Under the pieces are notes generated by a model. That model did not search any database and had not been told where the DNA came from. It saw only the letters and a program-made list of their open reading frames with translations. From an uncultured Bacteroidales bacterium (lineage in GTDB: Bacteria; Bacteroidota; Bacteroidia; Bacteroidales; Paludibacteraceae), in assembly GCA_946534715.1 (NCBI GenBank), contig CAMNCW010000045.1, positions 1-39,167 on the forward strand: a stretch of DNA of 39,167 nt, written 5' to 3'. This document shows positions 1 through 8,120 of the stretch, one piece after another. The translations under genes were made by a program, and so were the position numbers. Numbering within the stretch: the first letter of the stretch is position 1; each line of letters begins with the position of its first letter.

Positions 1-824
1 CACTGCTGGCTGCACGGTATATTGAGATACCTATTCACGCGCTCAGTTATACCGAGTTCCTCTATTTTCATCAGTTGCAGGACAGCGATGAAGCCTTGGA
101 GAAATACCTCCTGTGGGGTGGTCTGCCGTACTTGCGGCTTATCGGTCTGGAACATACGGAGCAGATAAAGAACTATATCCAAAGCGTTTATGATACCGTC
201 GTGTTGAAAGATATTGTGCAACGCGAACAGATACGGAATGTCACCTCGTTTATCAATCTCAACCGTTTTGTGAGCGATACTATCGGCAAGTTGGTTTCTC
301 CAAACTCGATCATGAAATACCTTCGTTCGCAGGGAGAGAATCTTTCTTTGGTCATTATTCAGAATTATCTCAAATACCTTTGCAATGCGTATCTGACTTA
401 TCGGGTTCAGCGGTATGACATTCATGGCAAACAACTGTTAGAGAGCAATGACAAGTACTATTTCGAGGACTTGGGAATACGCAATAAACTTGTCCGTACG
501 CGCCAAACGAATGATATTGAGAAGCGGATTGAGAATGCCGTGTATCTGCATCTGCTGAGGCTTGGTTATACTGTGCATGTCGGGCAATTACGAAATGCGG
601 AGATTGATTTTGTGGCAGAGAAAGGAGAGCAGACCCTTTATATACAAGTAACCTATTTGATAACTGACGAAGAGACCGAGAAGAGAGAGTTTGGAAATCT
701 GCAAGCTATCAAAAACAACCATCCGAAGATGGTCATTTCAATGAATCCGCTCAATTCTATTTCTGATGTAGAAGGAATAAAACACATCCATTTGCGTCAT
801 TTCTTGAGCATGAATAAGTTATAA
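1..824 (+). CDS. AAA+ ATPase with DUF4143-type C-terminus, 5' end outside window
   Basis: The frame is open from base 3, so the gene starts before the window and 273 residues are visible. The visible part begins with a stretch typical of this family (IEIPIHALSYTEFL), then LLWGGLPYLRLI, which marks the end of the ATPase core. The C-terminal half looks like the DUF4143 domain, a PD-(D/E)XK-like fold; its likely core is the E-x-D-F-V pattern near A-E-I-D-F-V-A-E-K with a strand before it. These proteins are common, often mobile, accessory ATPases of Bacteroidota whose cell role is not firmly known. The P-loop is not in the window. The gene ends at a TAA followed by a simple repeat and a strong hairpin. 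Family assignment is fairly sure; function is open. Confidence 0.8.
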   Translation, partial: LLAARYIEIPIHALSYTEFLYFHQLQDSDEALEKYLLWGGLPYLRLIGLEHTEQIKNYIQSVYDTVVLKDIVQREQIRNVTSFINLNRFVSDTIGKLVSPNSIMKYLRSQGENLSLVIIQNYLKYLCNAYLTYRVQRYDIHGKQLLESNDKYYFEDLGIRNKLVRTRQTNDIEKRIENAVYLHLLRLGYTVHVGQLRNAEIDFVAEKGEQTLYIQVTYLITDEETEKREFGNLQAIKNNHPKMVISMNPLNSISDVEGIKHIHLRHFLSMNKL

Positions 825-842
825 GCCGTAACGGCCTGGTAA

Positions 843-873
843 AATGACCAAGTGACTAAGTACCAAGTACAAA
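843..873. repeat. Simple repeat after ATPase stop codon
   Basis: The segment is built from short AAGT-rich pieces (agtgactaagt, accaagtac). It begins about 20 bases after the stop codon. It resembles in style the other gene-end repeats of this window but differs in sequence. Confidence 0.45.
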
Positions 874-874
874 T

Positions 875-909
875 CACACGGGCGGCTCGATAAATGAGCC
901 GCCCGTGTG
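875..909. terminator. Two-way intrinsic terminator
   Basis: A perfect 14-bp stem (875-888 with 896-909) encloses a 7-base loop and is followed on the plus side by TTATTTAAAT. It lies between the plus-strand ATPase stop and the stop codon of the minus-strand remnant (910-912), so it can end transcripts from both sides. Confidence 0.8.
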
Positions 910-1047
910 TTATTTAAATAACTGTTCTATATGATCATACCTCAGTAGCCATATATCGCCGGCTGTGTTCTCGAAGTCTCCGCCATAAATCACAGCACGA
1001 CGTTTGATAGGCGTACTCGTCCATTCCGGTAAACGCTGCAACGATTT
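910..1047 (-). pseudogene. 3' remnant of a second AAA/DUF4143-type ATPase gene
   Basis: Read leftward, the frame between a stop at 1048-1050 and the stop at 910-912 gives 45 residues with a natural composition, including IKRRAVIYGGDFENTAGD and ending WLLRYDHIEQLFK. The IYGGDF pattern and a final hydrophobic segment resemble the extreme C-terminus of DUF4143-type ATPases, the family of the convergent gene on the left. There is no ATG; a TTG at 1039-1041 could start a 43-residue peptide. A well-formed promoter lies just upstream and a terminator directly downstream, so either an internal deletion removed the gene body or a very small gene remains. I favour a deletion scar; the family call rests on memory of the motif only. 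Confidence 0.45.
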
Positions 1048-1070
1048 TTATGCAATTTCGGAATTGCGGT

Positions 1071-1103
1071 GCAAAATTACATAAAATTTCTGATATATGC
1101 AAG
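1071..1103 (-). promoter_or_regulatory. Bacteroidota-type promoter reading into the remnant
   Basis: On the minus strand the -7 box is TAATTTTGC (1071-1079). It is separated by exactly 20 bases from CTTG (1100-1103). The -33 side runs on as CTTGCATATATCA, one arm of the TTGCATATATGCA motif seen at other promoters here. The transcript would start near 1066 and end at the 875-909 hairpin, about 190 nt. Confidence 0.6.
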
Positions 1104-1212
1104 TATTTGAAAACTTTTTTAATATTTTACTGCAAAATCATCTTCCAACAATCGTCCTATATCCTAATAATCGCACTAAATCGTTTTTTTTATCAAAAAA
1201 AATGCCGGAATG

Positions 1213-1245
1213 TTTGCATATATGCAATTTTTGTTGTACCTTTGC
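1213..1245 (+). promoter_or_regulatory. grpE promoter
   Basis: TTTG (1213-1216), a 20-base spacer and TACCTTTGC (1237-1245) match the Bacteroidota housekeeping promoter exactly. The perfect palindrome TGCATATATGCA (1215-1226) overlaps the -33 box. Transcription should start near 1250, about 75 bases before the grpE ATG. Confidence 0.8.
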
Positions 1246-1253
1246 ACCCAAAT

Positions 1254-1302
1254 GTATGACAAAATGGCAGAATTGCCCGCTATGGCATAGGTTTTGACAT
1301 AC
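1254..1302 (+). promoter_or_regulatory. grpE leader with TGNCA repeats and long inverted repeat
   Basis: The leader contains TGACA (1257-1261), AAA, TGGCA (1265-1269), then later TGGCA (1283-1287) and TGACA (1295-1299). GTATGACAAAA (1254-1264) can pair with TTTTGACATAC (1292-1302) at 10 of 11 positions, and GGCA-gaat-TGCC forms an inner hairpin. There is no CIRCE element (TTAGCACTC-N9-GAGTGCTAA). The position at the start of a heat-shock mRNA suggests an operator or RNA structure involved in stress control; that is inference. Confidence 0.45.
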
Positions 1303-1324
1303 GCAAATTGTAAAATTATGCACT

Positions 1325-1900
1325 ATGAAAGAAGATAAGATAGAAAATGAGGCAGCAGAGCTGCAAAACGAAGAGGCTCAGAATGAAGTGAATGAGTCCG
1401 ATGAGTCCAACGAGGCAACGGAAGAGCAGGCAAGTCAAGCGCCGACAGCGGAAGATCAGTTGGCAAAGGCGGAGGAACGCATTGCGGAGCTGGAGGACAA
1501 GAACTTGCGTATGATGGCAGAGTTCGACAACTACCGCCGTCGTACCAACAAAGAGAAGCTGGAACTGATGGCTACAGCCGGCGAACGCATCTTCAAAGAG
1601 ATGTTGCCGCTCGTTGATGATTTTGAGCGCGCAGTAGCGGTGATGGACAAAACGAATGACATCGACGCTGTGCGTGAGGGTATTCACCTCATTCAGCAGA
1701 AGTTCATTGCTTTCCTTGACAAGCAGGACGTACATGCCATCGAGACCGAAGGCGTGGATTTTAACACGGACGAGCACGAGGCAGTGACGACTTTTGCCGC
1801 CGGCGAGGACAAGAAAGGCAAAGTGATTGATTGCACGCAAAAAGGCTACAAGTTAGGCGAAAAAGTGATCCGTTTCGCTAAAGTGGTAGTGGGCGAATAA
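1325..1900 (+). CDS. grpE: Nucleotide exchange factor GrpE
   Basis: GrpE is the cytoplasmic exchange factor that releases ADP from DnaK during protein refolding. The 191-residue product has the family's layout: an acidic low-complexity start (to about residue 40), a long coiled coil with the hallmark EFDNYRRRT, a four-helix part (LPLVDDFERAV) and the C-terminal beta domain with E-G-V-x-F-x-x-x-x-H-E-A-V and the closing RFAKVVVGE. The ATG is preceded by an AT-rich leader, as usual in Bacteroidota where Shine-Dalgarno sites are weak. dnaJ follows after 47 bases, so the two are one operon. dnaK is not in the window. Confidence 0.97.
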   Translation: MKEDKIENEAAELQNEEAQNEVNESDESNEATEEQASQAPTAEDQLAKAEERIAELEDKNLRMMAEFDNYRRRTNKEKLELMATAGERIFKEMLPLVDDFERAVAVMDKTNDIDAVREGIHLIQQKFIAFLDKQDVHAIETEGVDFNTDEHEAVTTFAAGEDKKGKVIDCTQKGYKLGEKVIRFAKVVVGE

Positions 1901-1906
1901 AGAAGC

Positions 1907-1942
1907 GTTAAACTGTTAAATCGTTAAACTGTTAAATCGTTA
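1907..1942 (+). repeat. 16-bp tandem repeat between grpE and dnaJ
   Basis: The unit GTTAAACTGTTAAATC occurs twice back to back (1907-1922, 1923-1938), followed by GTTA. It starts 7 bases after the grpE stop and ends 5 bases before the dnaJ ATG, so it fills nearly the whole spacer. It is one of several gene-end simple repeats here. Confidence 0.85.
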
Positions 1943-1947
1943 GGTTT

Positions 1948-3114
1948 ATGGCAGATAAAAGAGATTATTATGAAGTGTTAGAGGTCCCAAAGACCGCTAC
2001 CGCTGAGGAAATAAAGAAGGCGTACCGCAAAAAAGCGATACAGTATCACCCGGATAAGAACCCGGGCGATAAGGAAGCCGAGGAGAAATTCAAAGAGGCT
2101 GCTGAGGCCTATGAAGTGCTTTCGGATCCGCAAAAACGTCAGCGTTATGACCAATACGGCTTTGCCGGTATGGGCGGAGCAGGCGGCTTTAGCGGAGGCG
2201 GTATGTCCATGGAAGATATATTCTCCCATTTCGGTGATATTTTCCAAGGCGCAGGTTTCGACTTAGGCGACTTAGGAGAGATGTTCATGGGCGGTCGCGG
2301 TGGCCGTGGCGGCCAGCGTGTCCGCCGGGGTTCGGACATGCGCGTCAAAGTGCATCTGACCCTCGAGGAGATAGCAACGGGTTGCGAGAAAAAGATCAAA
2401 GTGCGCAAGCTCGTGCAGTGTAAGGACTGTAACGGTTCGGGCTCTGCCGACGGGCGCACGGAGACTTGTCCTACCTGTAAAGGCTCGGGACGCGTCATCC
2501 GTCAGCAACGTGGTATATTCGGCATGATGCAAGTGCAAGCCGAATGCGAAACCTGTAACGGCGAAGGAACGATCATCAAGAACAAATGTCCGAAATGCGG
2601 CGGTCAAGGTGTAGTGCGCGATGAGGAGATCATCACCATCACTATCCCTGCCGGCGTAGCAGGAGGTATGCAGTTGACCGTTCAAGGCAAAGGAAATGCT
2701 GCGCCGCGAGGCGGTGTGCCGGGCGACCTGCTCGTGCTCATCGAAGAGGAAGAGCACAAGGATTTTGTCCGTCAGGACAGCGACCTGATCTACAACCTCC
2801 TGTTGGATATGCCGACCGCCGTTCTGGGCGGACAAGTGCAGATCCCGACTCTCACGGGCGATGTGAAGATCACGATCACTCCGGGTACGCAACCGGGCAA
2901 AGTGCTGCGTATGCGAGGAAAAGGTCTGCCGCGTATTGACCAATACGGCAGGAACTACGGCACAGGCGATCTGCTCATTAACGTGGGCGTTTATATCCCG
3001 GAGAAACTGAGCAAGGACGAGCGTAAACTGATCGAACAACTGCAAGACAGCCCGAACGTCGTTCCCGGCTCGGCGGACAAGAAGAATTTCTTCAGAAACC
3101 TGTTCGGATTTTGA
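1948..3114 (+). CDS. dnaJ: Chaperone DnaJ
   Basis: DnaJ delivers unfolded clients to DnaK and stimulates its ATPase in the cytoplasm. The 388-residue protein is full length and has all type I Hsp40 parts: a J domain (residues 4-70, with HPD at 34-36), a Gly/Phe-rich linker, a cysteine zinc-binding domain with four CxxCxGxG-type repeats beginning at Cys158 ([32 protein letters not shown]) and two C-terminal substrate-binding beta domains. It is co-transcribed with grpE. Its TGA overlaps the TTG proposed as the start of the next gene. Confidence 0.98.
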   Translation: MADKRDYYEVLEVPKTATAEEIKKAYRKKAIQYHPDKNPGDKEAEEKFKEAAEAYEVLSDPQKRQRYDQYGFAGMGGAGGFSGGGMSMEDIFSHFGDIFQGAGFDLGDLGEMFMGGRGGRGGQRVRRGSDMRVKVHLTLEEIATGCEKKIKVRKLVQCKDCNGSGSADGRTETCPTCKGSGRVIRQQRGIFGMMQVQAECETCNGEGTIIKNKCPKCGGQGVVRDEEIITITIPAGVAGGMQLTVQGKGNAAPRGGVPGDLLVLIEEEEHKDFVRQDSDLIYNLLLDMPTAVLGGQVQIPTLTGDVKITITPGTQPGKVLRMRGKGLPRIDQYGRNYGTGDLLINVGVYIPEKLSKDERKLIEQLQDSPNVVPGSADKKNFFRNLFGF

Positions 3115-4415
3115 TTGCTGAGAGGACATATAGTAAGCCATTTTGGGTGCTACTCCTGATCTGGGGGGTGTTGGATTTGCTATGCGCCATGTGCTGCGAG
3201 ATCCATGCGGACGAAGCCTATTACCGCCTCTATGGTCAGTTCCTTTCCTGGGGATATTTCGATCATCCGCCTATGGTGGGATTGATGACAGCACTCAGCG
3301 CCTCTCTCATACCGGCTACAAGCTTGATACTCAAGAATCTGAGTGTCAGGCTTGTCACCGTTTTATTGCATATGGCTACGGTCTATGTCGTTTGGAAAAC
3401 AATCAATCTCAAATCTCCAATCTCCAATCTCAAATTTATACTCCTCTCCGCCTCTCTGCCTATGTTCTGTGCGTACGGGTTTATGACGACGCCCGATGCA
3501 CCTCTGCTTTTCTTTGCTGCCCTTTTCTACTATGCTTACCGCCGTTTCACCGATGAGCATAGCTGGTCCATGACGGTTTTGTTGGGGCTTAGTATGGCAG
3601 GCATGATGTATAGCAAATACATGGCGGTGCTGGTCATCGCTTTTGCAGTGTTAGGTAACTGGCGGCTCTTGCGTGACGGCAAGGCGTGGACGGCGGTGGG
3701 GCTGGCGGCTGTGCTGATGATCCCGCATCTATGGTGGCAGTACGCTAATCATTTTCCGTCCATCACCTATCATCTCGTTTCCCGCTCCACGGCTTATGAG
3801 CCGCTCTATTCGTTAGAGTTTTTCCCGAACCAGTGGGCGGTCTTTAATCCGGTTGTCTGGGGTCTGATGATCTGGGTCAGCGTGCGCCTGTGGCGGAATG
3901 AAGACCCTTACCGCCGGTCGCTGGCCATAACGATCTTGGGTTTCCAACTCTTTTTCTTCCTCTCCGCTTTCCGAGGGCATGTAGAGCCGCATTGGACGAT
4001 GGTCACTTCTATTCCTGCAATCCTTCTGCTCATGGACGAACCGATCGTGGATCGCAAAGGACTCCGGATTGCTTTGGGTGTCTGTGTCGGCTTGGTGCTG
4101 GTCGCACGGCTTGTGTTGATGCTCAATATCCTTCCTGCGCGAACCGGTTTGGCTAACAAACAGCCCTTTTATGCGCACCTGCACGAAGAGGCACAAGGCA
4201 GACCGGTCGTCTTTGACGGATCGTTCCAACATGCCTCGTTGTACCGCTTTTATTATGACGACGAGGCGGTGTTAGTCCGTTCGGCGAATGACCGCTATAC
4301 CCAATTCGACTTGCTGCACCTGGAGCGTGCGCTGATCGGGAAACCGGCTTGTGTGCGACGCAAGGGACAAGTCTATCTGACCGACCATCTGACCGAGGAG
4401 GACTTGTATGAATAA
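3111..4415 (+). CDS. GT39/ArnT-like membrane glycosyltransferase
   Basis: The 434-residue product is a polytopic membrane protein with about ten hydrophobic segments. The first periplasmic loop has the acidic pair of PMT/ArnT-type GT-C enzymes (H-A-D-E-A-Y-Y, Asp34-Glu35) followed by G-x-x-D-H-P-P-M, and a later A-T-P-D-A-P-L-type loop ([10 protein letters not shown]). These enzymes move a sugar from a polyprenyl-phosphate donor to a lipid or protein on the outer face of the inner membrane. The likely start is TTG at 3111, overlapping the dnaJ stop as TTGA; no better ATG precedes the first membrane helix. A 33-bp simple repeat lies in frame inside the gene. The gtrA-like gene overlaps its end by 8 bases, and GtrA proteins often supply the polyprenyl-linked sugar, which fits a pair. 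The exact acceptor is unknown. Confidence 0.85.
   Translation: MIAERTYSKPFWVLLLIWGVLDLLCAMCCEIHADEAYYRLYGQFLSWGYFDHPPMVGLMTALSASLIPATSLILKNLSVRLVTVLLHMATVYVVWKTINLKSPISNLKFILLSASLPMFCAYGFMTTPDAPLLFFAALFYYAYRRFTDEHSWSMTVLLGLSMAGMMYSKYMAVLVIAFAVLGNWRLLRDGKAWTAVGLAAVLMIPHLWWQYANHFPSITYHLVSRSTAYEPLYSLEFFPNQWAVFNPVVWGLMIWVSVRLWRNEDPYRRSLAITILGFQLFFFLSAFRGHVEPHWTMVTSIPAILLLMDEPIVDRKGLRIALGVCVGLVLVARLVLMLNILPARTGLANKQPFYAHLHEEAQGRPVVFDGSFQHASLYRFYYDDEAVLVRSANDRYTQFDLLHLERALIGKPACVRRKGQVYLTDHLTEEDLYE
3405..3437 (+). repeat. In-frame simple-repeat insertion in the GT39 gene
   Basis: The 33 bases are made of AATCTCAAAT and CTCCAATCTCC pieces and code for residues 99-109 ([11 protein letters not shown]). 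The length is exactly 11 codons, so the reading frame is kept. It lies between a membrane helix ending VYVVWKTI and the next one starting [10 protein letters not shown], that is, in a short loop. Confidence 0.7.
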
Positions 4416-4803
4416 TGCCTTTTGGACCATAGTGCTGCGTTTCATCCGCTTTGGTATCGTCGGCGCAAGCGGAATGGTGGTGGACTTCGGAATTACGTGG
4501 TTTTGCAAGGAAAAACTGCGGTGGAACAAATATATCAGCAACTCCCTTGGTTTCGTTACTGCCGCTACCAACAATTATATCTGGAACCGGCTTTGGACTT
4601 TTCAAAGCCAAAGCGAAGCAGTCGCTCGTGAGTACCTGTCGTTCTTCCTCATCGCCGTAGTGGGATTAGGGATCAATAACCTCGTGATCTATCTTCTGCA
4701 CGGCAGGCTGAAATGGAATTTTTATCTCAGTAAACTCATCGCCATCGGTGTGGTTACTATTTGGAATTTTACAATGAATTATGTCTTTACCTTCCGCGCT
4801 TAA
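4408..4803 (+). CDS. GtrA-like flippase
   Basis: The 131-residue protein has the GtrA/DPMS family pattern: four membrane helices, the opening R-F-x-x-F-G-I-V-G-A-S-G-M-V-V-D-F and the central N-Y-I-W-N-R-L-W-T-F motif, repeated at the end as M-N-Y-V-F-T-F-R. Family members are thought to move polyprenyl-phosphate sugars across the inner membrane for use by GT-C transferases. The ATG overlaps the end of the GT39-like gene by 8 bases, and the next gene begins inside this one (4781), so translation is probably coupled. Confidence 0.9.
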   Translation: MNNAFWTIVLRFIRFGIVGASGMVVDFGITWFCKEKLRWNKYISNSLGFVTAATNNYIWNRLWTFQSQSEAVAREYLSFFLIAVVGLGINNLVIYLLHGRLKWNFYLSKLIAIGVVTIWNFTMNYVFTFRA

Positions 4804-5623
4804 ATATAGTTTGTCCGCCTTATTGTTGGCATGTTCCACGGCCCTCTCTGCTTTCACGCCAACCGGTGTAGCTCCGGCGTTCTTTGGTCCGAACGCTTTT
4901 CCCGTACCGGAGATGTCGGATGGTCTGACCTGTTCGCAATTACGTTTGGAGCTGGCGGCAGACGGCTATTTCGGCTATAACAAGAGCCGTACGGCGGATT
5001 TATTCGCGCGCGTGCACGTCCCTTTGTTCACGCGCTGGGCAAATCTCTCTGTCTGGATGCCGGTCTATGAATGGTATAGTCAGGCAGACGGTACCGGCAG
5101 TGGAGCAGGAGATGTCTATCTCTCCACGGATATACAGGTGCTGCATCATTCGTGGTTCGCTCCTCATAAAGCAAAATATATCCCGCAAATGACTATCCGC
5201 GTTGGTGTCAAAACAGCCAGCGGCGAACAGTTCTCCCGTTTGCGGCACTATGATAGTCCGGGCTATTTCTTCGATGCCTCGATCGGCAAGTCTGTTTCTG
5301 TCAAGGATTTTGAACTGCGTTTTGCGGGATCGGTCGGATTCCTTTGCTGGCAGACGGCTAACGCGCGCCAGAACGATGCGGTGATGTACGGCTTGCAAGC
5401 GAAAATGAATCATCCTTATTGTTCCTTCCTGGCGGAGTGGGGGGGCTATGTCGGCTGGGAAAAGTACGGCGATGCACCGATGGTCATTAAGTTCCGCGCC
5501 GCCGGACGTATCAAAGGCTTCGAGCCTTTTGTGCAATACCAATACGGTATCATGGATTATCCTTTCCACCAAGTCCGTGTCGGTCTGGCGTACCAAATAG
5601 AGATATTAAAAAGTAAAAATTAA
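4781..5623 (+). CDS. Exported protein of unknown function, probable outer-membrane barrel
   Basis: The ATG lies 23 bases before the end of the GtrA-like gene. The 280-residue product starts with a clear signal peptide (SLSALLLACSTALSAF, cleavage near residue 24). The rest is rich in alternating hydrophobic and aromatic residues (VHVPLFTRWANLSVWMPVYEW, FVQYQYGIMDYPFHQVRVGLAYQ), as in outer-membrane beta-barrels of about 12 strands, and it nearly ends on such a strand. I do not recognise a named family. Its stop codon lies inside an AAAAATTAA-type repeat, and an even larger barrel gene follows 17 bases later. Confidence 0.8.
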   Translation: MSLPSALKYSLSALLLACSTALSAFTPTGVAPAFFGPNAFPVPEMSDGLTCSQLRLELAADGYFGYNKSRTADLFARVHVPLFTRWANLSVWMPVYEWYSQADGTGSGAGDVYLSTDIQVLHHSWFAPHKAKYIPQMTIRVGVKTASGEQFSRLRHYDSPGYFFDASIGKSVSVKDFELRFAGSVGFLCWQTANARQNDAVMYGLQAKMNHPYCSFLAEWGGYVGWEKYGDAPMVIKFRAAGRIKGFEPFVQYQYGIMDYPFHQVRVGLAYQIEILKSKN

Positions 5624-5640
5624 AAATTATGAATTAAGAA
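5605..5640. repeat. AT-rich repeat covering a stop codon
   Basis: The repeat consists of AAAAATTA and GAATTAAGAA pieces. It contains the TAA of the upstream gene (5621-5623) and ends next to the TTG start of the next gene. The same repeat in opposite orientation covers the stop codon of mlaF near 20470-20503. Confidence 0.75.
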
Positions 5641-8094
5641 TTGCCGTATAAACGAATACATAGGACTCATTGGTGGAGAGGAGGTATCGTCCTTTCCGTC
5701 TTCGTTTTTCATTGCCTCTTCTCTTTCGCGGCGGTGAATAACGGTATAGACACCGTGAGCAGCGAGTGGTTCAGGGAATGGTACCAATGGGGCGACTTGA
5801 AGCATTATCTGGATAATAACAGCGATGTGTCGGTCTATCAATCCGAGACCACGGGCGATTGGACAGCCCCCGAACCGCTGATTGTCTCTCTGAACGGCAA
5901 CTCCTATCGCTGGAACAGGTATTATCTCAACCATTTCCGTTTGGACAGCCGTGTTACTGCCGGCGATGCTTTTTATACTCCGGATATGTACGCTCATTCG
6001 ATGGCGATTGACTACAACCGCGGTGCGATGTACTGGACCCCGGACACGGTGCGTGCTTCGCATGTCCGCCTATCGGGGCAGGGCGGCAATGTGGGCGGAT
6101 ATAGTTATTCCGCCAAATGGCTTCAAGAGATACAGGAGGGTAATTCGGCGATCAAGCGTCTGGAAGACAACCGTCCTCTGCAAAACCGCCGGCACACTGT
6201 GGGAGCCGGAAACGCCGATGTGGTCTATTCGATCCCTGTGAACGGACGTACTTATACCCAGCATCTCTCAGCCGCTTACGGCGTGCGACGCCAGTTGCGT
6301 TACGACCACACCGGCATAGCGGGTACCTACGACGCCGATTATTACCATGTGCAGTTGGACGGACAACTGCCTGTGGCTCCTAATGCGGCGTTTGACCGGT
6401 TGTCATATATTCTTCGTGCCGGTTACCGCGCGGACGGCTATAGTGAGTTCGGCTATAATGAAAACGAAGCCGCGCGTCAACTGAATCACTCCTTTTCCTT
6501 TTACGGCAACAAACATTGGTCGGAGCAAGGCGACCTGACCACCGGTCTGACCTATGCCCTCAAACGCGACCGGCACCGCCGTTTGGATTTCAGCCGCAAT
6601 ATATTGGATATAGACGGCGAGTCCTTGGCTCCCTGGTATCCGGACGGCCATACACACGAACTCAATTGGGCAGTGGATTATCGCTATCCGATCCTTCCGT
6701 GGCTGAAGCTCCATGTGGATGCGTATAACTCCTTCCTCTCTTTTGCGCCTATGCAACGCTCTTGGAACAACGAGGTCTATCTTCACGGCGCTAATATGTC
6801 ACCTATGCCTCTCTATGATTATCGCTGGAATACGCAGGCTTTCTCCGTCGGCATGTTAGAGAACACCGTTTCCGTCGAAGCTTCCTATCCGGTGCTGCCT
6901 TGGTTGCAACTCAGCGGTTCGATCTCGGCTACCTTGGACGGTATGCTTCTTCGAAGCAAGTCTGTCGTTACGCCTTCGTGGGAAGCGAAAGCGGATATAC
7001 ATATTGAGCCCGTCAAGTGGTTTCGTATGGATCTTATCGCCGCGAATTACCGCATCCCTTATACGTATGACCAAGTGCGTTTCCTGAGCGATGACTATCT
7101 CTCCGGCGAGGTCTTTTTTGCAGGCACCAACACCTTGCTGACCACCACCGGCGGCAAGTACCACCGGCTCTCGAAAAATCTGCGTCAGCCTCAATACGTG
7201 GCGGTGGATGTACCGATTGTCTTTACCATCGGGCGGCATGAGATCAGCATTCTTTCTTCCTTCAAGAAATATTACAACACTTGGTCGGTTGCCTTGGCAC
7301 CCGAGTCGGCGGATAGTTATGAAGCCGTTAACGGCGTCTATCGGATGAAACCGCAGGAGCGCTATTACGAAGTGGTAGCCGCCCCGAAAACAGGAACGGG
7401 TATTTGGGATTCGCCGGTATTCGTGTCCAACGTGGTCAAATATACCTATAACGGTCGCAAGGTTTTTGTCTCTTTCAGTTGGCAAAGTGAATGCCTCTCC
7501 GGTCCTTCGGCTTTGGGAAACAGCGTGCAAACGGAGGATATCAACATGCTGGATGAGTCTCTGGCGGATCCAAACCGATTGCTCGTGGCTACCAACGAAG
7601 GACAGAAAAACGACGGTATCCGTTCGCTCGGACGATTGAACCAGGACCGGGCATATATCGCCCGCTTGCAGTTAGGGGTGAACATCACCGAGAATTGGCA
7701 ACTCTCCCTCTCCGGCAAGTTCCGTGACGGTATTCCGTTTACCAATTACCGGATGTACATAGACAACAATGCCGGACATTCGCAGGCAATTCTCTATAAC
7801 GGTTACAGCCGGGGTATCAATGTAGTCGATGGTAATTTCGGTCAACGCACGGACTCGTTCTTCAATTTTGACCTGCGTCTCAAATACCGCGGTCTTATTC
7901 AAGGCGTGCCCTTCTCCGTACAGGCTATTTGCTATAATATCTGGGATTTCGCTACGGAACTCAACGAGTATTGTATGTACTATGACGGTGCTACCGGTAC
8001 CGATTTTACGAAGCGTTACCCCCTTAGTCTCTGTACACCGAGAGGCCTGATGCTTACGCTCTCTGTGGGATTGGAGAAGAGTAGTAGTCTTTGA
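5641..8094 (+). CDS. Large outer-membrane beta-barrel protein, TonB-receptor-like, unknown role
   Basis: The 817-residue product begins at TTG (5641) with a positively charged n-region and hydrophobic stretch (GGIVLSVFVFHCLFSFA), so it is exported; an upstream ATG at 5628 is closed at once by TAA. The body is a succession of amphipathic strands with many Tyr, Trp and Phe. The end (an N-I-W-D-F pattern, then PRGLMLTLSVGLEK) resembles the last strands of TonB-dependent receptors, but I see no clear plug domain or TonB box and no SusD partner. It may therefore be a plug-less relative or a separate barrel family. Position between glycan genes suggests a role in moving or anchoring surface polymer; this is inference. 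Confidence 0.75.
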   Translation: MPYKRIHRTHWWRGGIVLSVFVFHCLFSFAAVNNGIDTVSSEWFREWYQWGDLKHYLDNNSDVSVYQSETTGDWTAPEPLIVSLNGNSYRWNRYYLNHFRLDSRVTAGDAFYTPDMYAHSMAIDYNRGAMYWTPDTVRASHVRLSGQGGNVGGYSYSAKWLQEIQEGNSAIKRLEDNRPLQNRRHTVGAGNADVVYSIPVNGRTYTQHLSAAYGVRRQLRYDHTGIAGTYDADYYHVQLDGQLPVAPNAAFDRLSYILRAGYRADGYSEFGYNENEAARQLNHSFSFYGNKHWSEQGDLTTGLTYALKRDRHRRLDFSRNILDIDGESLAPWYPDGHTHELNWAVDYRYPILPWLKLHVDAYNSFLSFAPMQRSWNNEVYLHGANMSPMPLYDYRWNTQAFSVGMLENTVSVEASYPVLPWLQLSGSISATLDGMLLRSKSVVTPSWEAKADIHIEPVKWFRMDLIAANYRIPYTYDQVRFLSDDYLSGEVFFAGTNTLLTTTGGKYHRLSKNLRQPQYVAVDVPIVFTIGRHEISILSSFKKYYNTWSVALAPESADSYEAVNGVYRMKPQERYYEVVAAPKTGTGIWDSPVFVSNVVKYTYNGRKVFVSFSWQSECLSGPSALGNSVQTEDINMLDESLADPNRLLVATNEGQKNDGIRSLGRLNQDRAYIARLQLGVNITENWQLSLSGKFRDGIPFTNYRMYIDNNAGHSQAILYNGYSRGINVVDGNFGQRTDSFFNFDLRLKYRGLIQGVPFSVQAICYNIWDFATELNEYCMYYDGATGTDFTKRYPLSLCTPRGLMLTLSVGLEKSSSL

Positions 8095-8120
8095 TTTTTA
8101 GTATAAAAGATAGAATGTAA

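Larger units (their letters stand above)
825..1324. other. Intergenic region with repeat, two-way terminator, gene remnant and two promoters
   Basis: This 500-bp stretch holds no full gene. From left to right it has a GCCG/CGGC mini-hairpin (826-836), a short AGTAC-type simple repeat, a perfect 14-bp hairpin, a short minus-strand reading frame that looks like the tail of a lost ATPase gene, a leftward promoter and the rightward grpE promoter with its leader. Between 1104 and 1212 it is AT-rich and I see nothing else. Confidence 0.7.

Noticed and set aside
1050..1323. Short frames on both strands before grpE
   Set aside because: They lie across the promoter and leader and have no coding character.
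2272..3141. 289-codon minus-strand frame opposite dnaJ
   Set aside because: dnaJ is certain on the plus strand; the opposite frame shows no family pattern.
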